Assembly (NCBI RefSeq): GCF_007829815.1
Contig: NZ_VIWT01000001.1
Span: 3,433,501 to 3,497,500, forward strand
Reading direction: 5' to 3'
Length of the DNA stretch: 64,000 nt
Source: Kitasatospora viridis
GTDB taxonomy: Bacteria; Actinomycetota; Actinomycetes; Streptomycetales; Streptomycetaceae
Under the pieces are notes generated by a model, which saw only the letters and a program-made list of their open reading frames with translations, was not told where the DNA came from and searched no databases. Shown here piece after piece: positions 35,845 to 44,167 of the stretch. Numbering within the stretch: position 1 is the first letter of the stretch; each line of letters starts with the position of its first letter. The translations under genes and the position numbers were made by a program.

Positions 35845-36082
35845 CCGCGCTGCCCGCCAGGACCTCGTTGAGCACCTCGGCCGCGCCGGCCGCCTCGGAC
35901 ATCCGCTGCAGCTGGTCGTCGTCGAGGTCGAGCTCCACCTGGTGCAGCTGCTCCACCTGGTGGATCAGCCAGGCCAGCTCGATCGAGTCGATCTGCTCGG
36001 TGGTCTCGGCCGCCGGCCGCTCCCGGTAGCCGGCGAGCAGGTCCAGCACGGTGTCGCGGTCGATCCGCGCGGTCGTGCTCAC
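35837..36082 (-). CDS. Acyl carrier protein-like (copy A)
   Basis: 81 residues; four-helix carrier pattern with QIDSIELAWLIHQVE, the Ser of DSIEL being the expected phosphopantetheine site. Sequence is unusual: the DS motif is preceded by Ile and the third helix is unlike FAS ACPs. The gene overlaps the second ACP by 4 bp and the KS by 8 bp. A different acyl group may be held on each of the two carriers. Confidence 0.8.
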   Translation of the reverse strand: MSTTARIDRDTVLDLLAGYRERPAAETTEQIDSIELAWLIHQVEQLHQVELDLDDDQLQRMSEAAGAAEVLNEVLAGSADA

Positions 36083-36336
36083 TTCGCGACTGCGGCGGCG
36101 CGCTTGACGATCTCCTCGACCAGCTGGCCGAGGTTCATCAGCGCGAGCTGCTCGGCCTCGTCCTCCTCGAACTTGACCCCGTAGCGGTCCTCGACCTGGA
36201 TGGAGACCTCGGCGATGGCCAGCGACTCCATGTCCAGGCCGTTCGGGCCGAGCTCGGTCTCGGGGGTGACGGCGGCGGTGTCGTAGTTCATGTCGGCGAG
36301 CACCTCGGTGAGGAAGGTGTAGACGTCGTCGTTCAT
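36079..36336 (-). CDS. Acyl carrier protein (copy B)
   Basis: 85 residues from the ATG at 36336 with GAGAGG upstream. Carrier motif GLDMESLAIAEVSIQVE with Ser as the phosphopantetheine site, and an acidic helix 3 region (FEEDEAEQLA) typical of type II ACPs. Works with the two ketosynthases. Separated from the ligase gene upstream by a hairpin. Confidence 0.88.
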   Translation of the reverse strand: MNDDVYTFLTEVLADMNYDTAAVTPETELGPNGLDMESLAIAEVSIQVEDRYGVKFEEDEAEQLALMNLGQLVEEIVKRAAAVAK

Positions 36337-36389
36337 GGGCTTTGCCTCTCGATCGGCCAAGTCGTGTCGATGACTTGGGAGGGTGGGGT

Positions 36390-36410
36390 CCCCCGGCCGA
36401 AGGCCGGGGG
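36390..36410. terminator. 9-bp hairpin between ligase and ACP genes
   Basis: CCCCCGGCC (36390-36398) and GGCCGGGGG (36402-36410) with a 3-nt loop, 7 bp after the ligase stop on the minus strand. No T run. It may set transcript level between the ligase and the downstream ACP/KS genes. Confidence 0.6.
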
Positions 36411-36417
36411 AGGCTCG

Positions 36418-37788
36418 TCAGCCGGTCGGCGCGACGATGTGGGAGCGCAGTGCGACGGGGTCGCGCAGCGGCTTGCCGGTGGCGGTGCGCGGGAAGGCCG
36501 GCAGCACGTGCAGGGCCCGCGGCCGCTTGTAGGGGGCCAGCAGCGGCCCCATCGCGGCGGTCAGCCCGGCCTCGGCGGCCGGGTCGGTGAGGGTGAGGTA
36601 GGCGGTGATGTCGCGGTCGTGGACGACCACCACGTCGGCCACGCCCGGGAGTTCGGCCAGCGTGCGCTCGACCTCCAGCAGGTCGACCTTGAGGCCGCCG
36701 ATCGACACCTGGGAGTCCATCCGGCCGTGCACGGTGAGCAGGCCGGTGGCCCGGTCCAGGGTGCCGGCGTCCTTGGTGCGCAGCAGCCCGTCGACCCAGC
36801 GGGTCGGGTCGGTCAGGCCGACGTAGGGCGACCCGGCGGTGCGGATCAGGATCTGGCCGTCCAGGATCTCCAGCTCCATGCCCGGGGCGGGGGCGAGTTG
36901 GGGTCGGTGGGCGCCGCGCAGGTCGGTGGCGATGACGCCGACCTCGGTCATCCCGTACATCGACCCCAGGGTCGCCCCGTAGCGCTCGGTGAAGGCCTTC
37001 CAGAGCCGGTCGCCGACCGCGTCGCCGCCGGTGATCATCGCCTTGAAGCCGGGCAGTTCGGGCCCGTCCCCGGCGGAGGCGAGGATCTCGGCCTGCACCG
37101 GCGCGCCGAGCACGGTGGTGGGCCGCAGGTCGGCGCCGATCGCCCGCCGGATGCCGTCCACGGTGGTGCGGGCCGGCAGCACCAGTTCGGCGCCCCGGTG
37201 CAGGGTGTGCAGCAACCCGCCGACCAGGCCCAGCACATGGACGATCGAGGCGAGCACCACGACCCGCTCGCCGGGCTGCGGGAAGCCGTCCAGCCGGGTG
37301 TACCGCTCGATCTCGGCGGTCAGGTCGGCGGCGCTGCGGCCGATCACCTTGGACGGCCCGGTGGAGCCCGAACTCAGTTGGAGCAGCGCGTGGTCGGTGG
37401 CGGCCGGGAGCCCGTCCAGGGCGGTGACCACGGTCTCGGCCGCGGTGCTGAAGCCGCGCAGCGCGCCGGGCGCGCCGGCGGTGGACTCGACCAGGAACTG
37501 CGGCCGCAGCCGCTCCAGCGCGGTGGCCACCTCGCCGGGGGCGAGCCGCACGTCCAGCAGTGCCACCTGGGCGCCGAGCCGCCAGGCGGCCAGCAGCGTG
37601 GTGATCAGCGCGAGCGAGGGCGGCAGCCGCAGCGCGACGGTGCTGCCCTTGTGGGCACCCGCGCTGGTCAGCCGCTGTTGTTCCTGTTCGACCAATTCGC
37701 GGACCGCGGCCCGGTCCAGTGTCCGCTCCAGCGTCAGACAGGGTGAGTCATCCGCGCCGGCCAGCAGAACATCGTCAACCCACGACAT
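36418..37788 (-). CDS. Acyl-adenylating ligase (ANL superfamily, second copy)
   Basis: 456 residues from the ATG at 37788 with GGGGG upstream (an ATG at 37800 is an alternative). LLQLSSGSTGPSKVIGRS is the ATP loop, MYGMTEVGV the aromatic/E motif and ATGKPLRDP the terminal Lys. Short for the family, with an abbreviated N-terminus. First gene of the large minus-strand operon, directly ahead of the two carriers, so it may load one of them. Confidence 0.87.
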   Translation of the reverse strand: MSWVDDVLLAGADDSPCLTLERTLDRAAVRELVEQEQQRLTSAGAHKGSTVALRLPPSLALITTLLAAWRLGAQVALLDVRLAPGEVATALERLRPQFLVESTAGAPGALRGFSTAAETVVTALDGLPAATDHALLQLSSGSTGPSKVIGRSAADLTAEIERYTRLDGFPQPGERVVVLASIVHVLGLVGGLLHTLHRGAELVLPARTTVDGIRRAIGADLRPTTVLGAPVQAEILASAGDGPELPGFKAMITGGDAVGDRLWKAFTERYGATLGSMYGMTEVGVIATDLRGAHRPQLAPAPGMELEILDGQILIRTAGSPYVGLTDPTRWVDGLLRTKDAGTLDRATGLLTVHGRMDSQVSIGGLKVDLLEVERTLAELPGVADVVVVHDRDITAYLTLTDPAAEAGLTAAMGPLLAPYKRPRALHVLPAFPRTATGKPLRDPVALRSHIVAPTG

Positions 37789-38140
37789 CCATGCCCCCAT
37801 GAAATTGGTGCCCCGAGCATTGCTGATGCATTAGTTAAGAATTCGCGAAAATATCGGGAACTCCGACGCAGAGCGTCCCCGGGCATGCGTCGCGCATGTC
37901 CGGGAACCTTGTTACTACGCGCGCGCCGTTCGGCCGCAGAATGAATCGGCCGCAGAAAGGATTCGGCGTGCTCCCGCCCCCCGGTACCGAAAGCCTATGC
38001 GGATCACGCAAAGCTGGTCAACCGACGGCGGAAAGTTACGCCCGAGTAGTCTGAAACTTCAGGAAGCGGTTGTGAAGGAATGTCGAAATGCGCCGCGGCC
38101 CAGGTGGGCCGCCGCGGCGCTCGGAGAATTGCGGATGAAT
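37789..38140. other. Promoter region ahead of the minus-strand ACP/KS operon
   Basis: 352 bp without a gene, relatively A/T rich at 37800-37860 (includes TTCGCGAA). CGGCCGCAGAA occurs twice (37931-37941, 37947-37957; 16-bp period), and CTGAA-ac-TTCAG forms a small palindrome at 38051-38062. It should contain the promoter of the ligase-ACP-KS operon and the end of the oxidase transcript. Confidence 0.5.
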
Positions 38141-39214
38141 TTATCGGGAAGTGATCAGGGCACGGGTGATTTCCGTGAGCCGCGGGCACCCGGAGAGTGC
38201 CATCGCCTCGTCGAGTTCTTCGGTGAGCAGTCGCAGCACCTCGGCCGCTCCGGTCGCGCCGCCCTGGGCCAGCCCCCAGAAGACTGGTCGGCCAACCATC
38301 GCCAGGTCGGCGCCGAGCGCCAGCACCTTCAGCAGGTCGCCGCCGTGCCGGATCCCGCCGTCCACCGCGACCAGGGCCCGCCCGGCCACCGCGTCCACCA
38401 CCTCGGGCAGGGCGTCGGCCGAGGCCACCGCGCTGTCCAGCTGCCGGCCGCCGTGGTTGGAGACCACCACGCCCGACGCGCCGTGGGCCAGCGCGAGCCG
38501 CGCGTCCTCGGCGGTCAGCACGCCCTTGAGGATCAGCGGCAGCCCGGTGCGCTCGCGCAGCCAGGCCAGGTCGGCCCAGGTGATCGAGGAGTCGAACTGC
38601 TCGCGGGAGTGCTTCTCGATCGCCGAGGCGCCCTCGGTGCGCCGGTGCGAGCTGGACATCAGCGCGGCCGGCAGGTTCACCGCCCGGATGTCGCCGGGCA
38701 CGCTGAAGCCGCTGCGCACGTCGCGCGGGCGGCGGGCCACCCGCGGCGCGTCCACCGTCAGCACCAGGGCCTGGAAGCCGGCCGCGGCGGCCCGTGCGGC
38801 GAGTTCGACCAGGGCCTGCCGCTCGCGCAGCCAGTAGAGCTGGAGCCACAGCGGCCCGCTCGCGGCGGCGGCGATGTCCTCCAGGGTGCGGCTGGCGAAC
38901 ATGCTGACGGTGAGCAGCGAGCCGGCCTTGCCGGCCGCCTCGGCGGTGGCGGTCTCGCCGTCCGGGCAGGCCAGCCGGTGGTAGGCCATCGGGGCCACGC
39001 CCAGTGGTGCGGCCAGCGGCGCGCCGAGCACCGTGGTCGCGGTCGAGCACTGTGAGACGTCCACCAGGACCCGTGGTCGGATCCGCAGCCGGTCCAGCGC
39101 CGCGCGGTTGGCGGCGAGGGCGGACTCGCTGCCGCTGCCGCCCTGGATGAAGTCCCAGACCTGCTCGGTCAGCACCCCCTGGGCAGCCGACTCGTAGCTT
39201 GCTATGTCAAGCAC
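38141..39214 (-). CDS. hmo: FMN-dependent alpha-hydroxy-acid oxidase, probable 4-hydroxymandelate oxidase
   Basis: 357 residues from the GTG at 39214, which has AGGAG 7 nt upstream; the GTG at 39274 lies inside the operator and is less likely. Signatures of the FMN-dependent glycolate/lactate oxidase family: VWDFIQGGSG, PLGVAPMAYH, LQLYWLRER, VVVSNHGGRQLD (catalytic His and Arg) and DGGIRHGGDLLK. In Hpg supply sets this enzyme oxidises 4-hydroxymandelate to 4-hydroxybenzoylformate. Divergent from the TetR gene and set apart from hmaS, which lies seven genes further on. Confidence 0.88.
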   Translation of the reverse strand: MLDIASYESAAQGVLTEQVWDFIQGGSGSESALAANRAALDRLRIRPRVLVDVSQCSTATTVLGAPLAAPLGVAPMAYHRLACPDGETATAEAAGKAGSLLTVSMFASRTLEDIAAAASGPLWLQLYWLRERQALVELAARAAAAGFQALVLTVDAPRVARRPRDVRSGFSVPGDIRAVNLPAALMSSSHRRTEGASAIEKHSREQFDSSITWADLAWLRERTGLPLILKGVLTAEDARLALAHGASGVVVSNHGGRQLDSAVASADALPEVVDAVAGRALVAVDGGIRHGGDLLKVLALGADLAMVGRPVFWGLAQGGATGAAEVLRLLTEELDEAMALSGCPRLTEITRALITSR

Positions 39215-39233
39215 CTGTCTGCTCCTGTCCCCC

Positions 39234-39274
39234 GCACGATCGACTTCGAGCGTTGTGACCGCACGGTCGTTCAC
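39234..39274. promoter_or_regulatory. Probable TetR operator region between hmo and tetR
   Basis: GCACGATCG at 39234-39242 and GCACGGTCGTTCAC at 39261-39274 lie between the divergent hmo and TetR genes. The second matches the element at 26535-26548 in 11 of 14 bases, with the same GCACG-TCGTTC core. Autoregulation by the adjacent TetR is the simplest reading. Confidence 0.6.
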
Positions 39275-39400
39275 TTAATATCATGGTGGCGCCGTCGAGG
39301 GCGGGTCAAGGACCGCCGGGCCGACACGCCGGGGCGAAGAAGTGAACACGGTGAACAGCAGGAGTGCCTCCGACAAGCGCGCGACAATGGGAGTCGACAC

Positions 39401-40051
39401 GTGGGTGACGCACGAATCGCGCGGGGGAACCTGACGCGCCGAACAGTCCTCCAGCGGGCCGCCGAGATAGCGTCGGTGGAAGGACTGGAGAACATTTCGC
39501 TCGGCCGCCTGGCCGCCGAGGTGGGCATCAGCAAGAGTGGTATCTTCGCGCTGTTCGGCTCGAAGGAGGAGCTGCAGCTGGCCACCGTGCGATCGGCCAT
39601 CAGTTTCTATCTTGAGCACCTCATCACGCCGAATCGGCAACTCCCCGAAGGGATTGTCAAGGTGCGTTTGCTGTGCGACAGTTGGCTGCGTAGTTCGATG
39701 GGCCGGGTTTTTCCCGGCGGCTGCTTCTTCTTCGCCACCTCGGTCGAGTTCGCGGCCCGCCCGGGGCCGGTCCGCGATCTGCTGGCCGGTGCTCAGCGCG
39801 AGTGGATCCACTACGTCGAGCGGGTGATCGTGGCGGCGATCGAGGCCGGCGAGCTCACTGCCGACACCGATCCCGCGACCCTGGCCTTCGAGCTGCTGTC
39901 CCTGCTCGACGGTGCCAACAGCACCGCGCTGCTGCACGACGACGACACCGCCTACCAGAAGGCGGCCACCGCGATCCTGCGGCGGCTGCGGTCGGCGGCC
40001 ACCGATCCGGCCCTGCTCTGCGACCCGCCCGCCCTGCTGACCGTCGCCTGA
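39401..40051 (+). CDS. TetR-family regulator (paralogue 2)
   Basis: 216 residues, GTG start with GGGAG 7 nt upstream. Helix-turn-helix at ~30-63 (SLGRLAAEVGISKSGIFALF); RVFPGGCFFFATSVEF is shared with the regulator at 23401-24102 (36 of 42 identical over residues 23-64). It precedes the fusion gene by 28 bp and is divergent from hmo, so it probably controls the Hpg part of the locus. Confidence 0.9.
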   Translation: MGDARIARGNLTRRTVLQRAAEIASVEGLENISLGRLAAEVGISKSGIFALFGSKEELQLATVRSAISFYLEHLITPNRQLPEGIVKVRLLCDSWLRSSMGRVFPGGCFFFATSVEFAARPGPVRDLLAGAQREWIHYVERVIVAAIEAGELTADTDPATLAFELLSLLDGANSTALLHDDDTAYQKAATAILRRLRSAATDPALLCDPPALLTVA

Positions 40052-40079
40052 CGAGCGCTCAAGTCCTGGAGAAACGACC

Positions 40080-42338
40080 ATGCCACTCGACCCCCAGGTG
40101 CAGGCCATGCGCGCGGCCAAGGCCGCCGCCGCGGTGCGCCCGCTCTACACACTGGGCATCGACGAGGCCCGGGCGGCCGACCTGGCCGCGATCCAGTCCG
40201 AGGCCGGCCGGCCGGAGCCGGTGGGCGCCGTCACCGACACCGAACTGCCGGGCCCCGACGGCCCGTTGCCGGTCCGGGTCTACCGGCCCGAGGGCGAAGG
40301 CCCGTTCCCGGTGCTGGTCTACTTCTTCGGCGGCGGCTGGACCCTGGGCAGCATCGACACCTCGGACGCGATCTGCCGGGCGCTGACCAACGCGGCCGGC
40401 TGCGTCACCGTCTCGGTCGGCTACCGGCTGGCGCCCGAACACCCCTTCCCCGCCGCGGTGTTCGACTGCCTGGCGGCGCTGCGCTGGGCCGCCGAGCAGG
40501 CCCCCCGGTTCGACGGCGACCCGGCCCGCCTCGCGGTCGGCGGCGACAGCGCGGGCGGCAACCTGGCCGCCGTCGTCAGCCTGCTGGCCCGCGACCAGGA
40601 CGGCCCGGCGATCACCGCCCAGCTGCTGGTCTACCCGAACACCGACCACGCCTCGGCCACCGCCTCGATGGCGGAGAACGACGACCCGCTCTTCTTCAAC
40701 CAGCTGTCGGTCGACTGGTACTGGAAGCACTACCTGGCCGACCAGGCCGACGGCGCCGACCCGTTGGCCTCCCCGCTGCGCGCGGGCGACCACTCGGGCC
40801 TCCCCCCGGCCCTGGTGATCACCGCCGAGTACGACCCGCTGCGCGACGAGGGCGAGGCCTACGCGGCCAAGCTCGCCGCGGCCGGCGTCGAGGTCGAACT
40901 GACCCGCTACGACGGCGTGGTGCACGGCTTCTTCGCGATGTCCGGCGTGCTGGCGGCGGGCCGCACCGCGATGGGCCAGGCGGCCGGCTTCCTGCGCCGC
41001 AAGCTGGCCCCGCAGGCCCCGGTGCTGCTGCGCCAGGCCGAGCTGCACGGCTCGCTGAGCGACCCGGTGCTGGACGCGATGAACTTCCTCAACGAGGTGA
41101 CCGGCCGCTTCCCCGAGGCCGTCTCCTTCGCCCCCGGGCGCCCGTACGAGGGCTTCTTCGAGGTCGAGCAGATCGAGTCCTACCTGCGCAGCTACCTGGA
41201 CCGGCTGGCGGCCGACGGCCTGGACCGCGACCAGGTGCGCACCCGGCTCTTCCAGTACGGCCGCACCAACGGCCAGATCCACGAGCTGATCGCCCGCACC
41301 CTGGCCAACGACGAGGGCATCGAGGTGCCCGCCGAGTCGGTGGTGGTCACCGTCGGCTGCCAGGAGGCGATGCTGCTCGCGCTGCGCGCGCTCTGCGCCG
41401 GCCCCGACGACGTGCTGCTGGTCAGCTCCCCGGCCTACGTCGGCATCACCGGCGCGGCCCGGGTGCTGGACATCGAGGTCGCCCCGGTGCCGGAGGGCCC
41501 GGACGGCCTGGAGCCGGCCGCGGTGGCGGCGGTGGCCCGCCAGCTGCGGGCGGCCGGCAAGCGGCCCCGCGCGCTCTACCTGGTGCCGGACTTCGCCAAC
41601 CCCTCGGGCAGCACCCTGCCGCTGGAGGTGCGCCACCAGCTGCTGGCGCTGGCCGGCGAGCAGGACCTGCTGGTCCTGGAGGACAACCCGTACGGCTTCT
41701 TCGTCCGGGAGGGCTCGCCGCTGCCCACCATGAAGTCGCTGGACACCGCCCGCCGGGTGGTCTACCTGGGCTCCTTCGCCAAGACCGCCTTCCCGGGCGC
41801 CCGGCTCGGCTACCTGGTTGCCGACCAGGAGGTGCTCACCGCCGACGGCGGCCGCACCCTGCTGGCCGACCAGCTCTCCAAGATCAAGAGCATGACGACG
41901 GTCAACACCTCGGCGGTCAGCCAGGCGGTCATCGGCGGCATGCTGATCGAGCTGGACTGCCGGCTGCGGGAGGCCAACGAGCAGGCCATCAAGCACTACC
42001 GCAACGCGTTGGAGACCCTGCTCGCCGAGCTGGAGCGGACCTTCCCGGCCGACCGGCACGCCGAGCACGGGGTGCGCTGGAACCGGCCGCGCGGCGGCTT
42101 CTTCGTGGTGGTGGACGTGCCGGTGGCCGTCGACCACGCCGCGCTGGAGCGCTCGGCCCGCGAGTTCGGGGTGCTCTTCACCCCGATGGGCGACTTCTAC
42201 CTGCACGGCGGCGGCTCGCACCAGCTGCGGCTCTCCTGCAGCTACCTGACCGACGACCAGATCATCGACGGGGTGGGCCGGCTGGCCGCCTTCCTGGCCG
42301 CCGAGCGCGCCGAGGACGGGGGACGGACCCATGGGTGA
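40080..42338 (+). CDS. Fusion: HSL-family esterase domain and HpgT-like aminotransferase
   Basis: 752 residues, GGAG 8 nt upstream of the ATG. Residues ~1-310 are a hormone-sensitive-lipase/acetyl-hydrolase fold: GDSAGG (Ser157), D252 in EYDPLRDEG and H282 in VVHGFF. The oxyanion-hole HGGG is FGGG here (Phe83 for His). After a short linker, ~325-745 is a class I/II PLP aminotransferase like HpgT: NPSG, EDNPYG (D535, Y538) and the PLP Lys568 in LGSFAKTAFPGARLG. HpgT-type enzymes convert 4-hydroxybenzoylformate to Hpg with tyrosine as amino donor. No stop or frameshift separates the parts. The esterase part may act on an Hpg ester or thioester. Confidence 0.9.
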   Translation: MPLDPQVQAMRAAKAAAAVRPLYTLGIDEARAADLAAIQSEAGRPEPVGAVTDTELPGPDGPLPVRVYRPEGEGPFPVLVYFFGGGWTLGSIDTSDAICRALTNAAGCVTVSVGYRLAPEHPFPAAVFDCLAALRWAAEQAPRFDGDPARLAVGGDSAGGNLAAVVSLLARDQDGPAITAQLLVYPNTDHASATASMAENDDPLFFNQLSVDWYWKHYLADQADGADPLASPLRAGDHSGLPPALVITAEYDPLRDEGEAYAAKLAAAGVEVELTRYDGVVHGFFAMSGVLAAGRTAMGQAAGFLRRKLAPQAPVLLRQAELHGSLSDPVLDAMNFLNEVTGRFPEAVSFAPGRPYEGFFEVEQIESYLRSYLDRLAADGLDRDQVRTRLFQYGRTNGQIHELIARTLANDEGIEVPAESVVVTVGCQEAMLLALRALCAGPDDVLLVSSPAYVGITGAARVLDIEVAPVPEGPDGLEPAAVAAVARQLRAAGKRPRALYLVPDFANPSGSTLPLEVRHQLLALAGEQDLLVLEDNPYGFFVREGSPLPTMKSLDTARRVVYLGSFAKTAFPGARLGYLVADQEVLTADGGRTLLADQLSKIKSMTTVNTSAVSQAVIGGMLIELDCRLREANEQAIKHYRNALETLLAELERTFPADRHAEHGVRWNRPRGGFFVVVDVPVAVDHAALERSAREFGVLFTPMGDFYLHGGGSHQLRLSCSYLTDDQIIDGVGRLAAFLAAERAEDGGRTHG

Positions 42339-43098
42339 CCTGCTGCTCGGCAAGCGGATCCTGGTGACGGGGGTCATCACCGACTCCTCGATCGCCTTCG
42401 ACGTGGCCCGGCTGGCCCAGGAACAGGGCGCCGAGGTGGTGCTCACCGGGTTCGGCCGGCTCAGCCTGGTCAACCGGGTGGCCGCCCGGCTGCCCAAGCC
42501 GGCGCCGGTGATCGAACTGGACGTCACCGACCAGGCCCAGCTGGACGGCCTGGCCGAGCAGGTGCGCGAGCACGTGGACGGGCTGGACGGCGTGGTGCAC
42601 TCGGTGGCCTTCGCCCCGAAGGACGCCCTCGGCGGCAACTTCCTGAACGCGCAGTGGACCGACGTCGCCACCGCGGTGCAGGTCTCCGCCTACTCGTTGA
42701 AGTCGCTGGCGATGGCCGCGCTGCCGCTGCTCGCGCCGGGCAGCTCGATCGTCGGCCTGACCTTCGACGCCCGGTTCAGCTGGCCCAGCTACGACTGGAT
42801 GGGCGTGGCCAAGGCCGCGCTGGAGTCCACCTCCCGCTACCTGGCCCGCGACCTCGGCGGCCACGGGGTGCGCTGCAACCTGGTGGCGGCCGGCCCGATC
42901 AAGACCAAGGCGGCCACCTCGATCCCCGGCTACGGCGGCTTCGAGGAGGTCTGGGCCGAGCGCGCCTCGATCGGCTGGGACCCGACCGACCCCGAGCCCG
43001 CCGCCCGCGGCGTGGTCGGGCTGCTGTCGGACTGGTTCCCGCGCACCACCGGCGAGGTGCTGCACGTGGACGGCGGAGTCCACGCGACCGGCTGCTGA
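42331..43098 (+). CDS. Enoyl-ACP reductase, InhA/FabI type
   Basis: 255 residues with the InhA hallmark VITDSSIAFDVARLAQEQGAE, an LDV segment, and YDWMGVAKAALES (catalytic Tyr and Lys) plus VAAGPIKT. It reduces the enoyl double bond of acyl-ACP with NADH. Overlaps the fusion gene by 8 bp, so the two are translationally coupled. An extra enoyl reductase in a cluster that otherwise has no KR or DH suggests reliance on the housekeeping fatty acid synthase for those steps. Confidence 0.93.
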   Translation: MGDLLLGKRILVTGVITDSSIAFDVARLAQEQGAEVVLTGFGRLSLVNRVAARLPKPAPVIELDVTDQAQLDGLAEQVREHVDGLDGVVHSVAFAPKDALGGNFLNAQWTDVATAVQVSAYSLKSLAMAALPLLAPGSSIVGLTFDARFSWPSYDWMGVAKAALESTSRYLARDLGGHGVRCNLVAAGPIKTKAATSIPGYGGFEEVWAERASIGWDPTDPEPAARGVVGLLSDWFPRTTGEVLHVDGGVHATGC

Positions 43099-43170
43099 GC
43101 CGAGACCGGCTGTTCGGCCGCCACCGGCCGCTGAGCCGACCTGTTCCATGTTCCGAGGGGGGAACCCGAT

Positions 43171-44124
43171 ATGACCAGCCCGACGACCGACCGCGCCGAG
43201 TACGCGCTGCTCGCCGACCTCCAGCCGGTGGTCGGCGAGAACCTGGACCGCCACCTGGCCGTGGCCAAGGACTGGTTCCCGCACGAGTACGTGCCGTGGA
43301 GCCAGGGCCGCGACTTCGAGGGCCCGCTGAACGGCGAGGCCTGGGTGCCGGAGGAGGCCAAGCTCTCCGAGGTGGCCCGCACCTCGCTGGTGGTCAACCT
43401 GCTGACCGAGGACAACCTGCCCGGCTACCACTTCGCGATCGCCCAGTTCGGCCAGGACGGCGCCTGGGGCACCTGGGTCAACCGCTGGACCGCCGAGGAG
43501 GCCCGGCACGGCACCGCGCTGCGCGACTACCTGCTGGTGACCCGCACGGTGGACCCGCGGGCCCTGGAGCTGGCCCGGATGGCCCACATGACGGGCGGTT
43601 ACCAGCGCCCCGACGGCTTCAGCGCGCTGCACGCCATCGCCTACGCCGCCTTCCAGGAGCTGGCCACCCGCATCTCGCACCGCAACACCGGCCTGCACAG
43701 CGAGGATCCGGTCTGCGACGGCCTGCTGGCCCGGATCGCCGCCGACGAGAACCTGCACATGCTCTTCTACCGCAACCTGGTCGCCGCGGCCTTCGAGATC
43801 GCCCCGGACACCGCGATGCGGGCGGTCGCCGACGTGGTGATCGGCTTCGAGATGCCGGGCTCCACGATCAAGGACTTCGGCCGCAAGTCGGCGCAGATCG
43901 CCATGGCCGGCATCTACGACCTGCGGCTGCACCACGACGACGTGGTGCAGCCGATCCTGCGCCAGCTGCGGGTCTTCGAGCGCACCGGGTTCGGGGCGCA
44001 GGGCGAGCGGGCCCGCGAGGAGCTGGCCGCGTTCGTCGGACGGCTGGACAGCCAGGCGACCGCGTTCTCGGACCGCCGGGAGGCGATCCTGGCCGGCCGG
44101 GCCCGTCGCGAGCTGGCCGCCTGA
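43171..44124 (+). CDS. Acyl-ACP desaturase (diiron, DesA type)
   Basis: 317 residues. Two diiron signatures are visible: TAEEARHG and ADENLHM, matching EExxH and DExxH; the flanking Glu (LLTEDNLPGYH and AFQELATR) complete the site. Soluble stearoyl-ACP-desaturase family; introduces a cis double bond into an ACP-bound chain. Last gene of the plus-strand Hpg/enoyl reductase group. Confidence 0.92.
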   Translation: MTSPTTDRAEYALLADLQPVVGENLDRHLAVAKDWFPHEYVPWSQGRDFEGPLNGEAWVPEEAKLSEVARTSLVVNLLTEDNLPGYHFAIAQFGQDGAWGTWVNRWTAEEARHGTALRDYLLVTRTVDPRALELARMAHMTGGYQRPDGFSALHAIAYAAFQELATRISHRNTGLHSEDPVCDGLLARIAADENLHMLFYRNLVAAAFEIAPDTAMRAVADVVIGFEMPGSTIKDFGRKSAQIAMAGIYDLRLHHDDVVQPILRQLRVFERTGFGAQGERAREELAAFVGRLDSQATAFSDRREAILAGRARRELAA

Positions 44125-44125
44125 C

Positions 44126-44161
44126 GGGCTGTCCGGCGGGCTGTCCGGCGGGCTGTCCGGC
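44126..44161. repeat. Three perfect 12-bp tandem repeats
   Basis: GGGCTGTCCGGC repeated exactly three times (44126-44137, 44138-44149, 44150-44161) between the convergent desaturase and ltrA-like genes. GC-rich minisatellite, possibly a slippage-variable transcription end. Confidence 0.85.
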
Positions 44162-44167
44162 AGGCCG

